The notes beneath the pieces were generated by a model. It did not search any database, was not told the DNA's origin, and saw only the letters and a list, made by a program, of their open reading frames with translations. 64,000 nucleotides of DNA from Streptomyces pilosus. Lineage in GTDB: Bacteria > Actinomycetota > Actinomycetes > Streptomycetales > Streptomycetaceae. The stretch lies in the NCBI RefSeq assembly GCF_014649835.1, contig NZ_BMTU01000004.1:248001-312000 (forward strand). Reading direction: 5' to 3'. The number at the start of each line of letters is the position of its first letter. The stretch's first letter is position 1. Shown here one piece after another: positions 16,431 through 24,597 of the stretch. The position numbers and the translations under genes are program-made.

Positions 16431-17825
16431 ATGTCCGAAACCGTGCCCACGCCCCCCTCCCCCACGACGCGCCGTCAGCTCCTCGCCCGCACCGGTGCCG
16501 CGGGCATCGGCATCGCCTTCTCCGGCGCCCTCTCCGAACTCTTCACCGGGACCGCCGCCGCGGGGAACCTCGGCCACGGCGGCTACGGCCCGCTCGTCCC
16601 GGACCCCGACGGCCTGCTCGACCTGCCGAAGGGGTTCCGGTACAGGGTCCTCTCCCGCGAGGGCGACCCCCTGCGCTCGGGCGAGGGACCGGTGCCCTCC
16701 AACCACGACGGCATGGCGGCGTTCGCCGGCCGGCACGGCCGGGTCCACCTGGTCCGCAACCACGAGAACCGGGCCACCGGAAGAGTCCCCGTCCCGGTGA
16801 TCGAGGGCCTGACCTACGACCCGGAGGGCAAGGGCGGCTGTACGGCCCTGACCCTGGACCACCGCGGCAGCGTGCTGTCGGAACGGGTCGCGATCGCGGG
16901 GACGGCCGTCAACTGCGCGGGCGGCCCCACCCCCTGGGACACCTGGCTGACCTGCGAGGAGACCGAGGACAAGGCGGGCACCAACGGCTACACCAAGGAC
17001 CACGGCTTCATCTTCGAGGTCGACGGCGCCGACCCGCGCCGCACCGGCGCCGTCCCGCTGACCGCGATGGGCCGCTTCCAGCACGAGGCGATCGCCGTGG
17101 ACCCGAAGCGGGGGGTGGTCTACGAGACCGAGGACGCCTTCGACCGGCCCTTCGGCCTGTTCTACCGCTTCCTGCCGAGGAAACCCCTGGGCGGCACCGG
17201 TTCCCTGCGGGCGGGCGGCCGGCTCCAGGCGATGCGGGTGCCGGGGGTGCCCGACCTGTCCTCCATCCGGGAGACGGGAGCCCGCTTCGACGGCATCGAG
17301 TGGGTCGACGTACCGGACCCGCTGGCCGCCGGGACGCCGATCCGCTTCCAGGACTTCGGCCCCCGTGGCATCACCCACGCGCAGAAGCTCGAGGGCTGCT
17401 ACTGGGGCGGCCGCTCGGTCTACTTCGTCTCGTCCTACGCCCGCAGCTCCGAGGGGTCCGCCGGTGACCACTACGGTCAGATCTGGCGCTACGACCCGGA
17501 CCGCCGCCGCCTCACCCTGGTGATCGTCTTCGGCCCGGACACGGACGTCCGGCTGCCCGGCGAGTCGCCGGACAACATCTGCCTCGCGCCCGGTGGCGGA
17601 CTGATGGTGTGCGAGGACGGCGGCGGCGCCCAGCACGTCTACGGCGTCACGCGCCGGGGTGAGGTCTACGCGGTGGCCCGCAACCGCCAGAACGTGGGCA
17701 CTCCCGAGGATCCGGAGTGGGGCGAGTTCGCCGGGGTCGCCTTCTCCCCGGACGGCGACACGATGTACGTCAACTGCTACGCCCCCGGCACGACGTTCGC
17801 GGTGACGGGCCCCTGGCGCGGGTGA
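16431..17825 (+). CDS. Tat-exported PhoX-type phosphatase (DUF839)
   Basis: A 464-residue secreted protein. It has a twin-arginine signal (TTRRQLLARTGAAGIGI, Arg14-Arg15) followed by a PhoX/DUF839 propeller region with acidic metal-binding loops (NHDGMAAF, VRNHENR, CGGPTPWDTWLTCEET-like segments and HEAIAVDP). PhoX enzymes are Ca/Fe-dependent alkaline phosphatases releasing phosphate from organic esters. AGGAAGG lies 8 nt before ATG 16431. No clear PHO box lies immediately upstream. A strong terminator separates it from the convergent gene. Confidence 0.83.
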   Translation: MSETVPTPPSPTTRRQLLARTGAAGIGIAFSGALSELFTGTAAAGNLGHGGYGPLVPDPDGLLDLPKGFRYRVLSREGDPLRSGEGPVPSNHDGMAAFAGRHGRVHLVRNHENRATGRVPVPVIEGLTYDPEGKGGCTALTLDHRGSVLSERVAIAGTAVNCAGGPTPWDTWLTCEETEDKAGTNGYTKDHGFIFEVDGADPRRTGAVPLTAMGRFQHEAIAVDPKRGVVYETEDAFDRPFGLFYRFLPRKPLGGTGSLRAGGRLQAMRVPGVPDLSSIRETGARFDGIEWVDVPDPLAAGTPIRFQDFGPRGITHAQKLEGCYWGGRSVYFVSSYARSSEGSAGDHYGQIWRYDPDRRRLTLVIVFGPDTDVRLPGESPDNICLAPGGGLMVCEDGGGAQHVYGVTRRGEVYAVARNRQNVGTPEDPEWGEFAGVAFSPDGDTMYVNCYAPGTTFAVTGPWRG

Positions 17826-17837
17826 CCGCCGCGGCGT

Positions 17838-17876
17838 GCCGGGACGGGGGGCGGTCCGACCGCCCCCCGTCCCGGC
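17838..17876. terminator. Bidirectional terminator hairpin
   Basis: Exact 19-nt complementary arms (17838-17856 and 17858-17876) between the convergent phosphatase and AHSA1 genes. Very stable G/C stem. The innermost pairs must open because only one base separates the arms. Confidence 0.8.
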
Positions 17877-17882
17877 GAGCGT

Positions 17883-18368
17883 TCAGTCCGCGAGGAGCGC
17901 GTCCATCTGGCCGACGGACTGGCTCAGCCCCTCCACCATGCCCATCTCGGCCAGCCGCTCCATCTGCTCCCGGGTGTCGAAGACGGAACGCAGTTCCATC
18001 CGCGTACCGCCGTCGTGCTCGGTGAGCGTCACGCGTACCGAGGTGGTGGGCATCTCGGGATCCGGCGCGCCGTCCCGGTCGGAGAAGCCGTCGGTGAACT
18101 CCAGGGCGGTCGGCGGGGTGACGGAGGAGATCCGCCACCAGCCGCCGAACTTCTCGCCCTCCGGGCCGGTCATGTAGTACGTCACGCCGCCGCCCGGCGT
18201 CAGGTCGTGCTCCTCGAACGTCGCCGGGTAGCTCGGCGGGCCCCACCAGCGCTCCAGCTGCCGCGGGTCGGCCCACAGCCGCCACACCCGCTCCACCGGG
18301 GCGGTGAAGTCGGCGACGAGCGTGAGGGTGAGGGTGTCGACGTCCTTGTCGACGCTGGTGACCGTCAT
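17883..18368 (-). CDS. SRPBCC/AHSA1-like domain protein
   Basis: A 161-residue START-like fold protein. The family pattern is plain: FTAPVERVWRLWADPRQLERWWGPPSYP, the central GGGVTYYMTGPEG strand pair, and the C-terminal amphipathic helix (GTRMELRSVFDTREQMERLAEMGMVEG). These hydrophobic-pocket proteins often sit beside an ArsR regulator, as here: its ATG overlaps the regulator stop (ATGA). The ligand is unknown. Probably coexpressed with, and repressed by, the upstream gene product. Confidence 0.88.
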   Translation of the reverse strand: MTVTSVDKDVDTLTLTLVADFTAPVERVWRLWADPRQLERWWGPPSYPATFEEHDLTPGGGVTYYMTGPEGEKFGGWWRISSVTPPTALEFTDGFSDRDGAPDPEMPTTSVRVTLTEHDGGTRMELRSVFDTREQMERLAEMGMVEGLSQSVGQMDALLAD

Positions 18369-18757
18369 CTGTCCGTTCCTTCCGTCGTTGTCCCGTCGCG
18401 GGCCGGGGTCACGGGCCCGGTGGTCGCGCCGGCGTCCCGCGCCAGCAGACCGGACATCCGGTCCACCCGGGCCCGCCAGGCCGACTCCAGTTCGTCGAGG
18501 GCCTGCCGCGCCCGGCGCACCGCGTCGGGCTCGGTCCGCACGAGCTGCTCCCGTCCGCGTCGCTCCTTGGTGACCAGACCGGCCCGCTCCAGCACCGTGA
18601 CGTGTTTCTGCACCGCGGCGAAGCTCATCGGGTAGGCCGCGGCCAGACGTGACACGGACAGCTCACCCCGGACGCAGCGGCGGAGTATGTCGCGCCGCGT
18701 CGCGTCGGCCAGGGCGTGGAACAACCGGTCCACGGTCTCCGCGGACTCGTCCGCCAT
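18365..18757 (-). CDS. ArsR-family winged-helix transcriptional repressor
   Basis: A 130-residue HTH regulator: LFHALADATRRDILRRCVRGELSVSRLAAAYPMSFAAVQKHVTVLERAGLVTKERRGREQLVR spans the winged helix. No metal-binding Cys pair (ELCVC type) is seen, so sensing is not the classic ArsR/SmtB metal site. The start is ATG 18757 or ATG 18772; the operator-like palindrome 18764-18781 covers both, which suggests autorepression. Operon with the AHSA1-like gene. Confidence 0.88.
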   Translation of the reverse strand: MADESAETVDRLFHALADATRRDILRRCVRGELSVSRLAAAYPMSFAAVQKHVTVLERAGLVTKERRGREQLVRTEPDAVRRARQALDELESAWRARVDRMSGLLARDAGATTGPVTPARDGTTTEGTDR

Positions 18758-18763
18758 CCCATC

Positions 18764-18781
18764 TACAACCATTTGGTTGTA
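18764..18781. promoter_or_regulatory. ArsR-type operator, TACAACC-N4-GGTTGTA
   Basis: Perfect 7-bp arms around ATTT, overlapping the start of the ArsR-family gene and its presumed promoter (TAACGT just upstream on the minus strand). It sits 80 nt from the divergent FAD-Rieske gene, so it could affect both directions. Confidence 0.7.
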
Positions 18782-18860
18782 CGTTAGTCCCGTCCCGCCC
18801 CTCCCGCAAGAGGAGCACCCCGGGTCACTGAACGGGGCGCCGCGGGGTACCCGGCGCCGC

Positions 18861-20384
18861 ATGACGGAGAAGCAGCAGACCGGCGACTCGTACTGGCTCC
18901 GCACCGCACCGGACGGGCGGCATCCCGCACTGTCCGGCGACCTCGAGGTCGACGTGGCCGTGATCGGCGCGGGCATCGCGGGGCTGTGCACGGCGTGGGA
19001 GCTGACCCGGGCCGGCCGCAGCGTCGCGGTGCTGGAGGCCGGCCGGGTCGCGGCGGGCGTCACCGGGCACACCTCGGCGAAGGTCACCGCCCAGCACACC
19101 CTGATCTACGACAAGCTGCGCCGCACCCGCGGCAGCGAGGGCGCGCGGCTGTACGCCCGGTCGCAGTCCGAGGCGATCGAGCACACGGCGGACGTGGTCG
19201 CCGAGCTGGGCGTCGACTGCGAGTGGGAGCGGCGCAGCGCGTACACCTTCGTGCGGGACGGCAGCGGGGTGGAGGAGCTGCGCGCGGAGGCGCGGGCCGC
19301 GCGGGAGGCGGGGCTGCCGGCCTCGTTCGTGACCGGGACCGGCCTGCCGTTCCCGGTGGCGGGCGCCGTCGAGGTGACCGGGCAGGTCCAGTTCCATCCG
19401 CGCAAGTACCTGCTGGCCCTCGCCCGGGACATCGTGGCGCGCGGCGGGCGCATCCACGAGGACACGACGGTGGTCGGCCTGGAGGAGGGCACGCCGTGCC
19501 GGCTGTCGACGTCGACCGGGGCCACGGTGACGGCCCGCGACGTCGTCGTCGCCACCCACTACCCCGTGTTCGACCGGGCGCTGCTGTTCACCCGGCTGTC
19601 GTCACGGCGCGAGCTGGTGGTCGCCGGGCCGATCCCGGCGGGCCAGGATCCGGAGGGCATGTACATCACCCAGGAGGAGAACACGCGCTCGGTCCGCACC
19701 GCCCCCTACGGCGAGGACGGCAGCCGGCGCCTGCTCGTGGTCACCGGCGAGCACTTCACCCCCGGCACGGGTGATCCCCGGGCCGGATTCGACCGGCTCT
19801 CCGCCTGGGCCCGCGAGCACTTCCCCGGGGTGGAGCTCACGTACTCCTGGGCGACCCAGGACAACGACCCCACGGACACCGTGCCGCTGGTCGGTCCGCT
19901 GCACCCGGGCGCGCGGCACACCTACGTGGCCACCGGTTTCGGCGGGTGGGGCATGAGCGGAGGCATGATGGCGGGCCTGCTGCTGACCGCGCAGATCACC
20001 GGTGAGAAGTGCGAGTGGAGCGGCCTGTACGACCCGCGCCGCCTGGCCTCCACGGTGCGCGAGGCGCCGTCGTTCCTCAAGCACCAGGCGCAGGTGGCCA
20101 TGCACTTCGTCGGCGACCGGCTGCGCCCGTCCCCGCCGGTGGAGGCGCTGCCGCCGGGCGAGGGAGCGGTGGTGCGGGTCGACGGCGGACGGCTCGCGGT
20201 GTACCGCGACGACGAGGGAAGCCTGCACGCCGTCTCGGCCCGCTGCACCCACATGGGCTGCCTGGTCGACTTCAACGCCGCCGAGCGCGCCTGGGAGTGC
20301 CCGTGCCACGGCTCCCGCTTCGACACGGACGGCAAGGTCGTCCAGGGACCGGCGACGCGGCCGCTGGAGCGGCGGGACATCTGA
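18861..20384 (+). CDS. FAD-dependent oxidoreductase with C-terminal Rieske 2Fe-2S domain
   Basis: A 507-residue two-domain enzyme. The N-terminal D-amino-acid-oxidase-like FAD domain starts with VIGAGIAGLCTAWEL at about residues 34-48 and closes with TGFGGWGMSGGMMAG. The C-terminal Rieske domain (about 425-507) has both cluster motifs, CTHMGC and CPCHGS, so one 2Fe-2S centre is expected. This YhfW-type architecture is of unknown substrate. It is divergent from the ArsR/AHSA1 pair. ATG 18861 has little ribosome-site support. Confidence 0.87.
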   Translation: MTEKQQTGDSYWLRTAPDGRHPALSGDLEVDVAVIGAGIAGLCTAWELTRAGRSVAVLEAGRVAAGVTGHTSAKVTAQHTLIYDKLRRTRGSEGARLYARSQSEAIEHTADVVAELGVDCEWERRSAYTFVRDGSGVEELRAEARAAREAGLPASFVTGTGLPFPVAGAVEVTGQVQFHPRKYLLALARDIVARGGRIHEDTTVVGLEEGTPCRLSTSTGATVTARDVVVATHYPVFDRALLFTRLSSRRELVVAGPIPAGQDPEGMYITQEENTRSVRTAPYGEDGSRRLLVVTGEHFTPGTGDPRAGFDRLSAWAREHFPGVELTYSWATQDNDPTDTVPLVGPLHPGARHTYVATGFGGWGMSGGMMAGLLLTAQITGEKCEWSGLYDPRRLASTVREAPSFLKHQAQVAMHFVGDRLRPSPPVEALPPGEGAVVRVDGGRLAVYRDDEGSLHAVSARCTHMGCLVDFNAAERAWECPCHGSRFDTDGKVVQGPATRPLERRDI

Positions 20385-20467
20385 GACCCGGACCGGCCGG
20401 GCCGCCGGGCGGGTGACACCCCGCCGGGTCCCCGGACGGGCCGCCAGGATCCCCTCAAAACGTCTCA

Positions 20468-20473
20468 TACCGT
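20468..20473 (+). promoter_or_regulatory. Putative -10 hexamer, leaderless deacetylase
   Basis: TACCGT lies 6 nt before GTG 20480, with no Shine-Dalgarno. Confidence 0.5.
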
Positions 20474-20479
20474 CATGCG

Positions 20480-21322
20480 GTGATCACACTTACCCGTCGG
20501 GTGGCCGCCCTGTGCGTGGCGGCCACCGCGCTCACCGCCTGCGCCACCGTCCAGCCCGCCCGGCAGCCGCCCCGCCCCGCGCCCTCGGCCTCCCCCGCCG
20601 CCCCGGCGACGCCCACCCTCGCCCCCGGCCCCGCCGGACTGACGCCGGTCTTCGACCACGGCCCGCGCGGCGGCGAGCGGACGGTCGCCCTCACCTTCGA
20701 CGCCGACATGACCGCCGACCAGGGCCCGAGGGCGGCGGCGGGCGAGCGGTTCGACCACCCGGAGCTCGTCGCCGCCCTGCGCGCGCTGAAGGTGCCGGCC
20801 ACGGTCTTCATGACCGGCCGCTGGGCCGAGGAGTACCCGGACCAGGCCCGCTCCATCGGCCGGGACCCGCTCTTCGAGGTCGCCAACCACTCCTACAGCC
20901 ACTACGCCTTCACCGGCGACTGCTACGGCCTGCCGGCCGTCGCCGCGGACCGGATGCGGGCGGACGTGGAGCGGGCGTACGCGGTGTTCCGGAAGGTGGG
21001 GGTGCCGGATCCGATGCCGTACTTCCGCTTCCCCGGTGGCTGCTACGACCGCCGGGCGCTGAAGGCGCTCGTCCCGGCCGGTGTCACGGCCGTGCAGTGG
21101 GACGTGGTCGGCGGCGACGCGTTCGCCGCGGACGCGGACGCGGTGGCGCGGCAGGTGCTGGACGGCGTGCGCCCGGGTTCGGTGGTGGTCCTGCACTGCA
21201 CGCGCAGCGCGGCCCCGGCGACGGAACGGGCCGTGCGTGCGATCGTGCCGGAGCTGCGCCGCCAGGGCTACCGCTTCGTGAAGGTCTCCGAGCTGATCGC
21301 GGCCGCCGGCGGGCGCGGCTGA
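20480..21322 (+). CDS. Polysaccharide deacetylase (NodB) lipoprotein
   Basis: A 280-residue exported enzyme. It has a lipoprotein signal with lipobox LTAC (Cys21), a Pro/Ala-rich linker to about residue 55, then a NodB fold with TFDADMTADQG (metal Asp) and NHSYSHYAF (His-x3-His). LRRQGYRFVKVSELI is the closing strand-helix. It probably removes acetyl groups from a cell-wall or surface glycan. Separate from the larger deacetylase at 53395. Appears monocistronic and leaderless. Confidence 0.85.
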   Translation: MITLTRRVAALCVAATALTACATVQPARQPPRPAPSASPAAPATPTLAPGPAGLTPVFDHGPRGGERTVALTFDADMTADQGPRAAAGERFDHPELVAALRALKVPATVFMTGRWAEEYPDQARSIGRDPLFEVANHSYSHYAFTGDCYGLPAVAADRMRADVERAYAVFRKVGVPDPMPYFRFPGGCYDRRALKALVPAGVTAVQWDVVGGDAFAADADAVARQVLDGVRPGSVVVLHCTRSAAPATERAVRAIVPELRRQGYRFVKVSELIAAAGGRG

Positions 21323-21328
21323 ACGTCC

Positions 21329-21334
21329 TACCCT
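21329..21334 (+). promoter_or_regulatory. Putative -10 hexamer, leaderless small gene
   Basis: TACCCT lies 6 nt before ATG 21341, which follows the deacetylase stop by only 18 nt. Confidence 0.5.
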
Positions 21335-21340
21335 GGACCC

Positions 21341-21526
21341 ATGAGCGACACCGACCACGACTACTGCCTGATCGACGTGTCCAGGCCGCCGAAGGCCGAC
21401 GGTCCGCCGTACGCGGAGTGCGTGCTGTGCCGGGAGCCGACGGAGTACCCGGAGTCGTACAAGGGCGTCACGCTGTGCCCGGTCTGCGAATGGCGCGAGG
21501 CGGAGCGCACGTCCTGCTCGGGCTGA
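21341..21526 (+). CDS. 61-residue Cys-rich putative zinc-ribbon protein
   Basis: Small soluble protein with cysteines at CLI, CVLC and CPVC plus SCSG near the end. The CVLC (about residues 28-31) and CPVC (about 46-49) pairs could form one zinc ribbon. No other domain is present. It has its own -10-like hexamer, so it is likely independently transcribed although sandwiched between two genes. No function assigned. Confidence 0.7.
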   Translation: MSDTDHDYCLIDVSRPPKADGPPYAECVLCREPTEYPESYKGVTLCPVCEWREAERTSCSG

Positions 21527-21547
21527 CGGCGCCCCCGCGCGGCTTGG

Positions 21548-21553
21548 CACACT
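21548..21553 (+). promoter_or_regulatory. Putative -10 hexamer, leaderless Pth2-like gene
   Basis: CACACT lies 7 nt before GTG 21561. Weaker match to TAnnnT than the neighbouring examples. Confidence 0.35.
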
Positions 21554-21560
21554 TGACCCC

Positions 21561-22274
21561 GTGAGCACCGACACGCCTTCCGCCGACAGCCCCTTCCGCC
21601 CCGACCCGGACGCCCGCGACCGGGCGCCCCAGTTCGTGCTGCCCCTCGTGGTCCGCATCGAACGGGCCGCGCCCCCGGCCCGTACGGACGCCCTGGAGAC
21701 GGCGGCCCGCGCGGTCCTGGTGATGCTGTCCGACGAGCGCTCGGCGGGCGAGGGCGAGTGGGCACGGGCGGTGCGCGACTGGCAGGACGGCCGCATCCGC
21801 AAGGTGGTGCGCCGGGCGCGCGGCGCGGAGTGGCGCCGCGCCGAGGCGCTCCCCGGCATCACGGTCACCGGCAAGTCCGCCGAGGTCCGTGTCTTCCCGC
21901 CGGTCCCCCTGGACGGCTGGCCCAAGGACCTGGCGCGCCTCCAGGTCTCCGGCACCGACCTCGACGACCCCGATCCGGTTCCCCCGGCCGATCCCGGCAC
22001 ACCCGTCCTCTGGTTCAACCCCGGCCTCGACATGTCGGCCGGCAAGGCGATGGCCCAGGCGGGCCACGGCGCACAGCTGGCCTGGCTGGCGCTCACCCCC
22101 GGGGCCCGGGCCGGCTGGCGGGCCGCCGGCTTCCCCCTGGCCGTACGCACCGCCGCCCCCTCCCGCTGGCCCGCGCTGACCGCCGGCGGCCTGCCCACGG
22201 TCCGCGACGCCGGCTTCACGGAGATCGCCCCGGGCTCGTGCACGGTGGTGGCGGAGCACCCGGCGCTGCGGTGA
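21561..22274 (+). CDS. PTH2-domain (peptidyl-tRNA hydrolase-like) protein
   Basis: A 237-residue cytoplasmic protein. The C-terminal half carries the PTH2-like motif LDMSAGKAMAQAGHGAQLAW and ends GFTEIAPGSCTVVA, which match the archaeal/eukaryal-type peptidyl-tRNA hydrolase fold. The N-terminal half (helical, Arg/Ala-rich) is specific to actinobacteria. The usual bacterial Pth is a different family, so this would be an additional enzyme or a paralogue with another role. GTG 21561 is chosen from the promoter-like hexamer. Confidence 0.75.
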   Translation: MSTDTPSADSPFRPDPDARDRAPQFVLPLVVRIERAAPPARTDALETAARAVLVMLSDERSAGEGEWARAVRDWQDGRIRKVVRRARGAEWRRAEALPGITVTGKSAEVRVFPPVPLDGWPKDLARLQVSGTDLDDPDPVPPADPGTPVLWFNPGLDMSAGKAMAQAGHGAQLAWLALTPGARAGWRAAGFPLAVRTAAPSRWPALTAGGLPTVRDAGFTEIAPGSCTVVAEHPALR

Positions 22275-22323
22275 CCTGACGGGGCCCGGGGCGGTGACCT
22301 GACGGGCTCGGGGCCCGGGGCGG
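22270..22323. repeat. Imperfect tandem duplication of about 25 nt
   Basis: GGTGACCTGACGGG occurs at 22270-22283 and 22293-22306, each followed by GGGGCCCGGGGCGG (22281-22294, 22310-22323). The first copy includes the stop codon of the PTH2-like gene. Probably slippage; it could also add terminator-like structure. Confidence 0.6.
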
Positions 22324-22396
22324 CGGCCGGGCCGTCCCGGGATTCCGGGGTCCGCCCGGATTCCCGCGGGGTTTCCAGGACCTGCCCGCACGCATC

Positions 22397-22426
22397 TTGC
22401 CGTGCTCATGACCGGCGGTGTACCAA
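22397..22426 (+). promoter_or_regulatory. Candidate sigma-HrdB-type promoter for ceramidase
   Basis: TTGCCG (22397-22402), 18-nt spacer, TACCAA (22421-22426), about 70 nt before the ceramidase start, leaving a normal leader with ribosome site. Confidence 0.45.
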
Positions 22427-22498
22427 TGGGAGCGCGGAACTTGAATGTTGTTCAGGTTTCGCGCCGCCGGGGGGCCGAGCGAGCCGGAGGAGCAGCGG

Positions 22499-24559
22499 AT
22501 GTCCGCGGAACGTCGTCCCGTGCACAGCAGCCGTCGCAGCGTTCTGCGGGCGGGCGCCCTGACCGGCCTGGGGCTGGCGGGTGCGCAGCTCGCGGTCCCG
22601 GGCCGCGCCGGCGCCGCCCCCGGCACCGGTTTCCTCGTCGGCCGGGGACTGGCCGACGCCACCGGCGAGGTGGCCGAGGTCGGCCTGATGGGGTACGGCC
22701 GGTTCGACCAGCAGGCGGCGGGGCTCCACACCCGGCTGCGGGCGCGGGCGTTCGTGGTGGCCGACCGGGCGAGCGGACGGCGGGTCATGCTGATCGTCGC
22801 CGACTCCCCGATGATCTTCCACAGCGTGCATCAGGCGGTGCTGCGCCGGCTCGCCGGGGCGTACGGCGATCTCTACACCGAGCAGAACGTGCTCGTCACC
22901 GCCACCCACACCCACGCCGGGCCCGGCGGCTACTCGCACCACCTGCTCTACAACACGACCACGTTCGGTTTCCACCGCAAGACCTTCGAGGCGGTGGCGG
23001 ACGGTCTCTTCGAGGCCGCGCAGCGGGCCCACGACGACCTGGCGCCGTCCGAACTCGTCCTCAGCCACGGCACGCTGACCGGCGCCAGCGTCAACCGCTC
23101 ACGGTCCGCCTTCGACCGCAACCCGAAGGCCGACCGCGACCACTTCCCGGACGCCGTCGACACGCACACCACCCTGCTCCGGGTGGAACGGGCCGGGCGT
23201 GCGGTGGGGGCCGTCAACTGGTTCCCGGTGCACAGCACCAGCATGTCCGGGGACAACCGGCTCGTCAGCGCGGACAACAAGGGCTACGCGGCCTACCACT
23301 GGGAGCGCGAGGTCCACGGCGTCGACTACCTGGCCGACGGCTCCCCGGCGTTCGTCTCCGCCTTCGCCCAGACGAACAGCGGCGACATGTCGCCCAACCT
23401 GGACCTGCGGCCGCCCACCACACCCGAGGACTTCGCGCACACCCGCGCGAACGGACTGCGGCAGTTCGAGGCCGCTGCGGCCCAGTTGCCGGAGCCCGGT
23501 GTCCGGCTCACCGGACCGGTCGACTCCCGGCTGGTGTACGTGGACCTCTCCGACGTCACCGTAGGCCCCGAGTTCACCGGTGACGGACGCACCCACCGCA
23601 CGTCCAAGCCGTGCGTCGGCGCGTCCATGGCGGCCGGCAGCCTGGAGGACGGGCCGGCCTTCCCCGGCTTCGAGGAGGGGGACAACCCCTTCTGGGACGC
23701 GATCTCCGACTCCGTGATCTACACGGTGTCACCGGAGTTGAGGCAGGCGCAGGCACCCAAGGACGTCTTCGTGCCGATCGGGGAGATGAACCGCGTCTAC
23801 CCGTGGGTGCAGGAGCGGGTGCCGGTGATGCTGGTCCGTATCGGCCGCCTCCATCTGATCGGCATCCCGGGCGAGGTCACCGTCTGCGCGGGCCTGCGGC
23901 TGCGGCGGACGGTCGCCGCGATCGTGGGCGCTGACCTCGACGACGTCCTGGTCGCCGGGTACGCGAACTCCTACTTCCACTACGTGACCACTCCCGAGGA
24001 GTACGACGCGCAGCAGTACGAGGGCGGCAGCACGCTCTTCGGCCGCTGGCAGCTCCCGGCGCTCCAGCAGACCGCGGCGGCGCTGGCCACCTCGCTGCGC
24101 GACGGAACGGAGCTGCCGCTGGGCCCGAAGGCGCCGGACCTGTCGGGCAAGGCGCTCTCCCTCCAGCCGGGCGTGGTGCTGGACGCGCCGCCGCTGCTGC
24201 GGAAGTTCGGGGACGTACTGGTGCCGCCGCGGGAGAGCCACCGCGCCGGTGAGCGGGCCGAGACCGTGTTCGCGGGCGCCCACCCGGGCAACGACCTGCA
24301 CCGCGGGGACACCTACCTGGAGATCCAGCGCCGGGACTCCGGCGGCACCTGGCGCACCGTCGCAGACGACGGCGACTGGCAGACCCGCTTCCACTGGGCG
24401 CGCGACGGAGTCGCCGCGTCCAGGGTCACCCTCACCTGGGACATCCCCCAGGGCACTCCCCCGGGCACCTACCGCATGGTCTACCACGGCGACGCGCGGA
24501 GCCTCACCGGCACGATCACCCCGTTCACGGGCACCTCGCCGGCGTTCACGGTGCGCTGA
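22499..24559 (+). CDS. Secreted neutral/alkaline ceramidase
   Basis: A 686-residue exported amidase that would split ceramide into sphingoid base and fatty acid. It has a Tat signal with Arg12-Arg13 (SSRRSVLRAGALTG). Zinc-ligand motif ATHTHAGPGGY contains His137 and His139, and QTNSGDMSPN contains the catalytic Ser298. A beta-sandwich-like C-terminal domain ends at PFTGTSPAFTVR. Length and motif order fit the family. GGAGGAG lies 7 nt before ATG 22499. Actinobacteria generally lack ceramide, so the natural substrate is probably from hosts, fungi or other soil organisms. Confidence 0.88.
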   Translation: MSAERRPVHSSRRSVLRAGALTGLGLAGAQLAVPGRAGAAPGTGFLVGRGLADATGEVAEVGLMGYGRFDQQAAGLHTRLRARAFVVADRASGRRVMLIVADSPMIFHSVHQAVLRRLAGAYGDLYTEQNVLVTATHTHAGPGGYSHHLLYNTTTFGFHRKTFEAVADGLFEAAQRAHDDLAPSELVLSHGTLTGASVNRSRSAFDRNPKADRDHFPDAVDTHTTLLRVERAGRAVGAVNWFPVHSTSMSGDNRLVSADNKGYAAYHWEREVHGVDYLADGSPAFVSAFAQTNSGDMSPNLDLRPPTTPEDFAHTRANGLRQFEAAAAQLPEPGVRLTGPVDSRLVYVDLSDVTVGPEFTGDGRTHRTSKPCVGASMAAGSLEDGPAFPGFEEGDNPFWDAISDSVIYTVSPELRQAQAPKDVFVPIGEMNRVYPWVQERVPVMLVRIGRLHLIGIPGEVTVCAGLRLRRTVAAIVGADLDDVLVAGYANSYFHYVTTPEEYDAQQYEGGSTLFGRWQLPALQQTAAALATSLRDGTELPLGPKAPDLSGKALSLQPGVVLDAPPLLRKFGDVLVPPRESHRAGERAETVFAGAHPGNDLHRGDTYLEIQRRDSGGTWRTVADDGDWQTRFHWARDGVAASRVTLTWDIPQGTPPGTYRMVYHGDARSLTGTITPFTGTSPAFTVR

Positions 24560-24597
24560 CCCGGTCCACCCCGCGCTGCCGAGGCGGCGCCGCGTCC

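Noticed and set aside
20400..20460. Strong terminator between the FAD-Rieske gene and the deacetylase
   Set aside because: The GC-rich arms pair only with a bulge and no clean stem could be drawn, so it is not listed.
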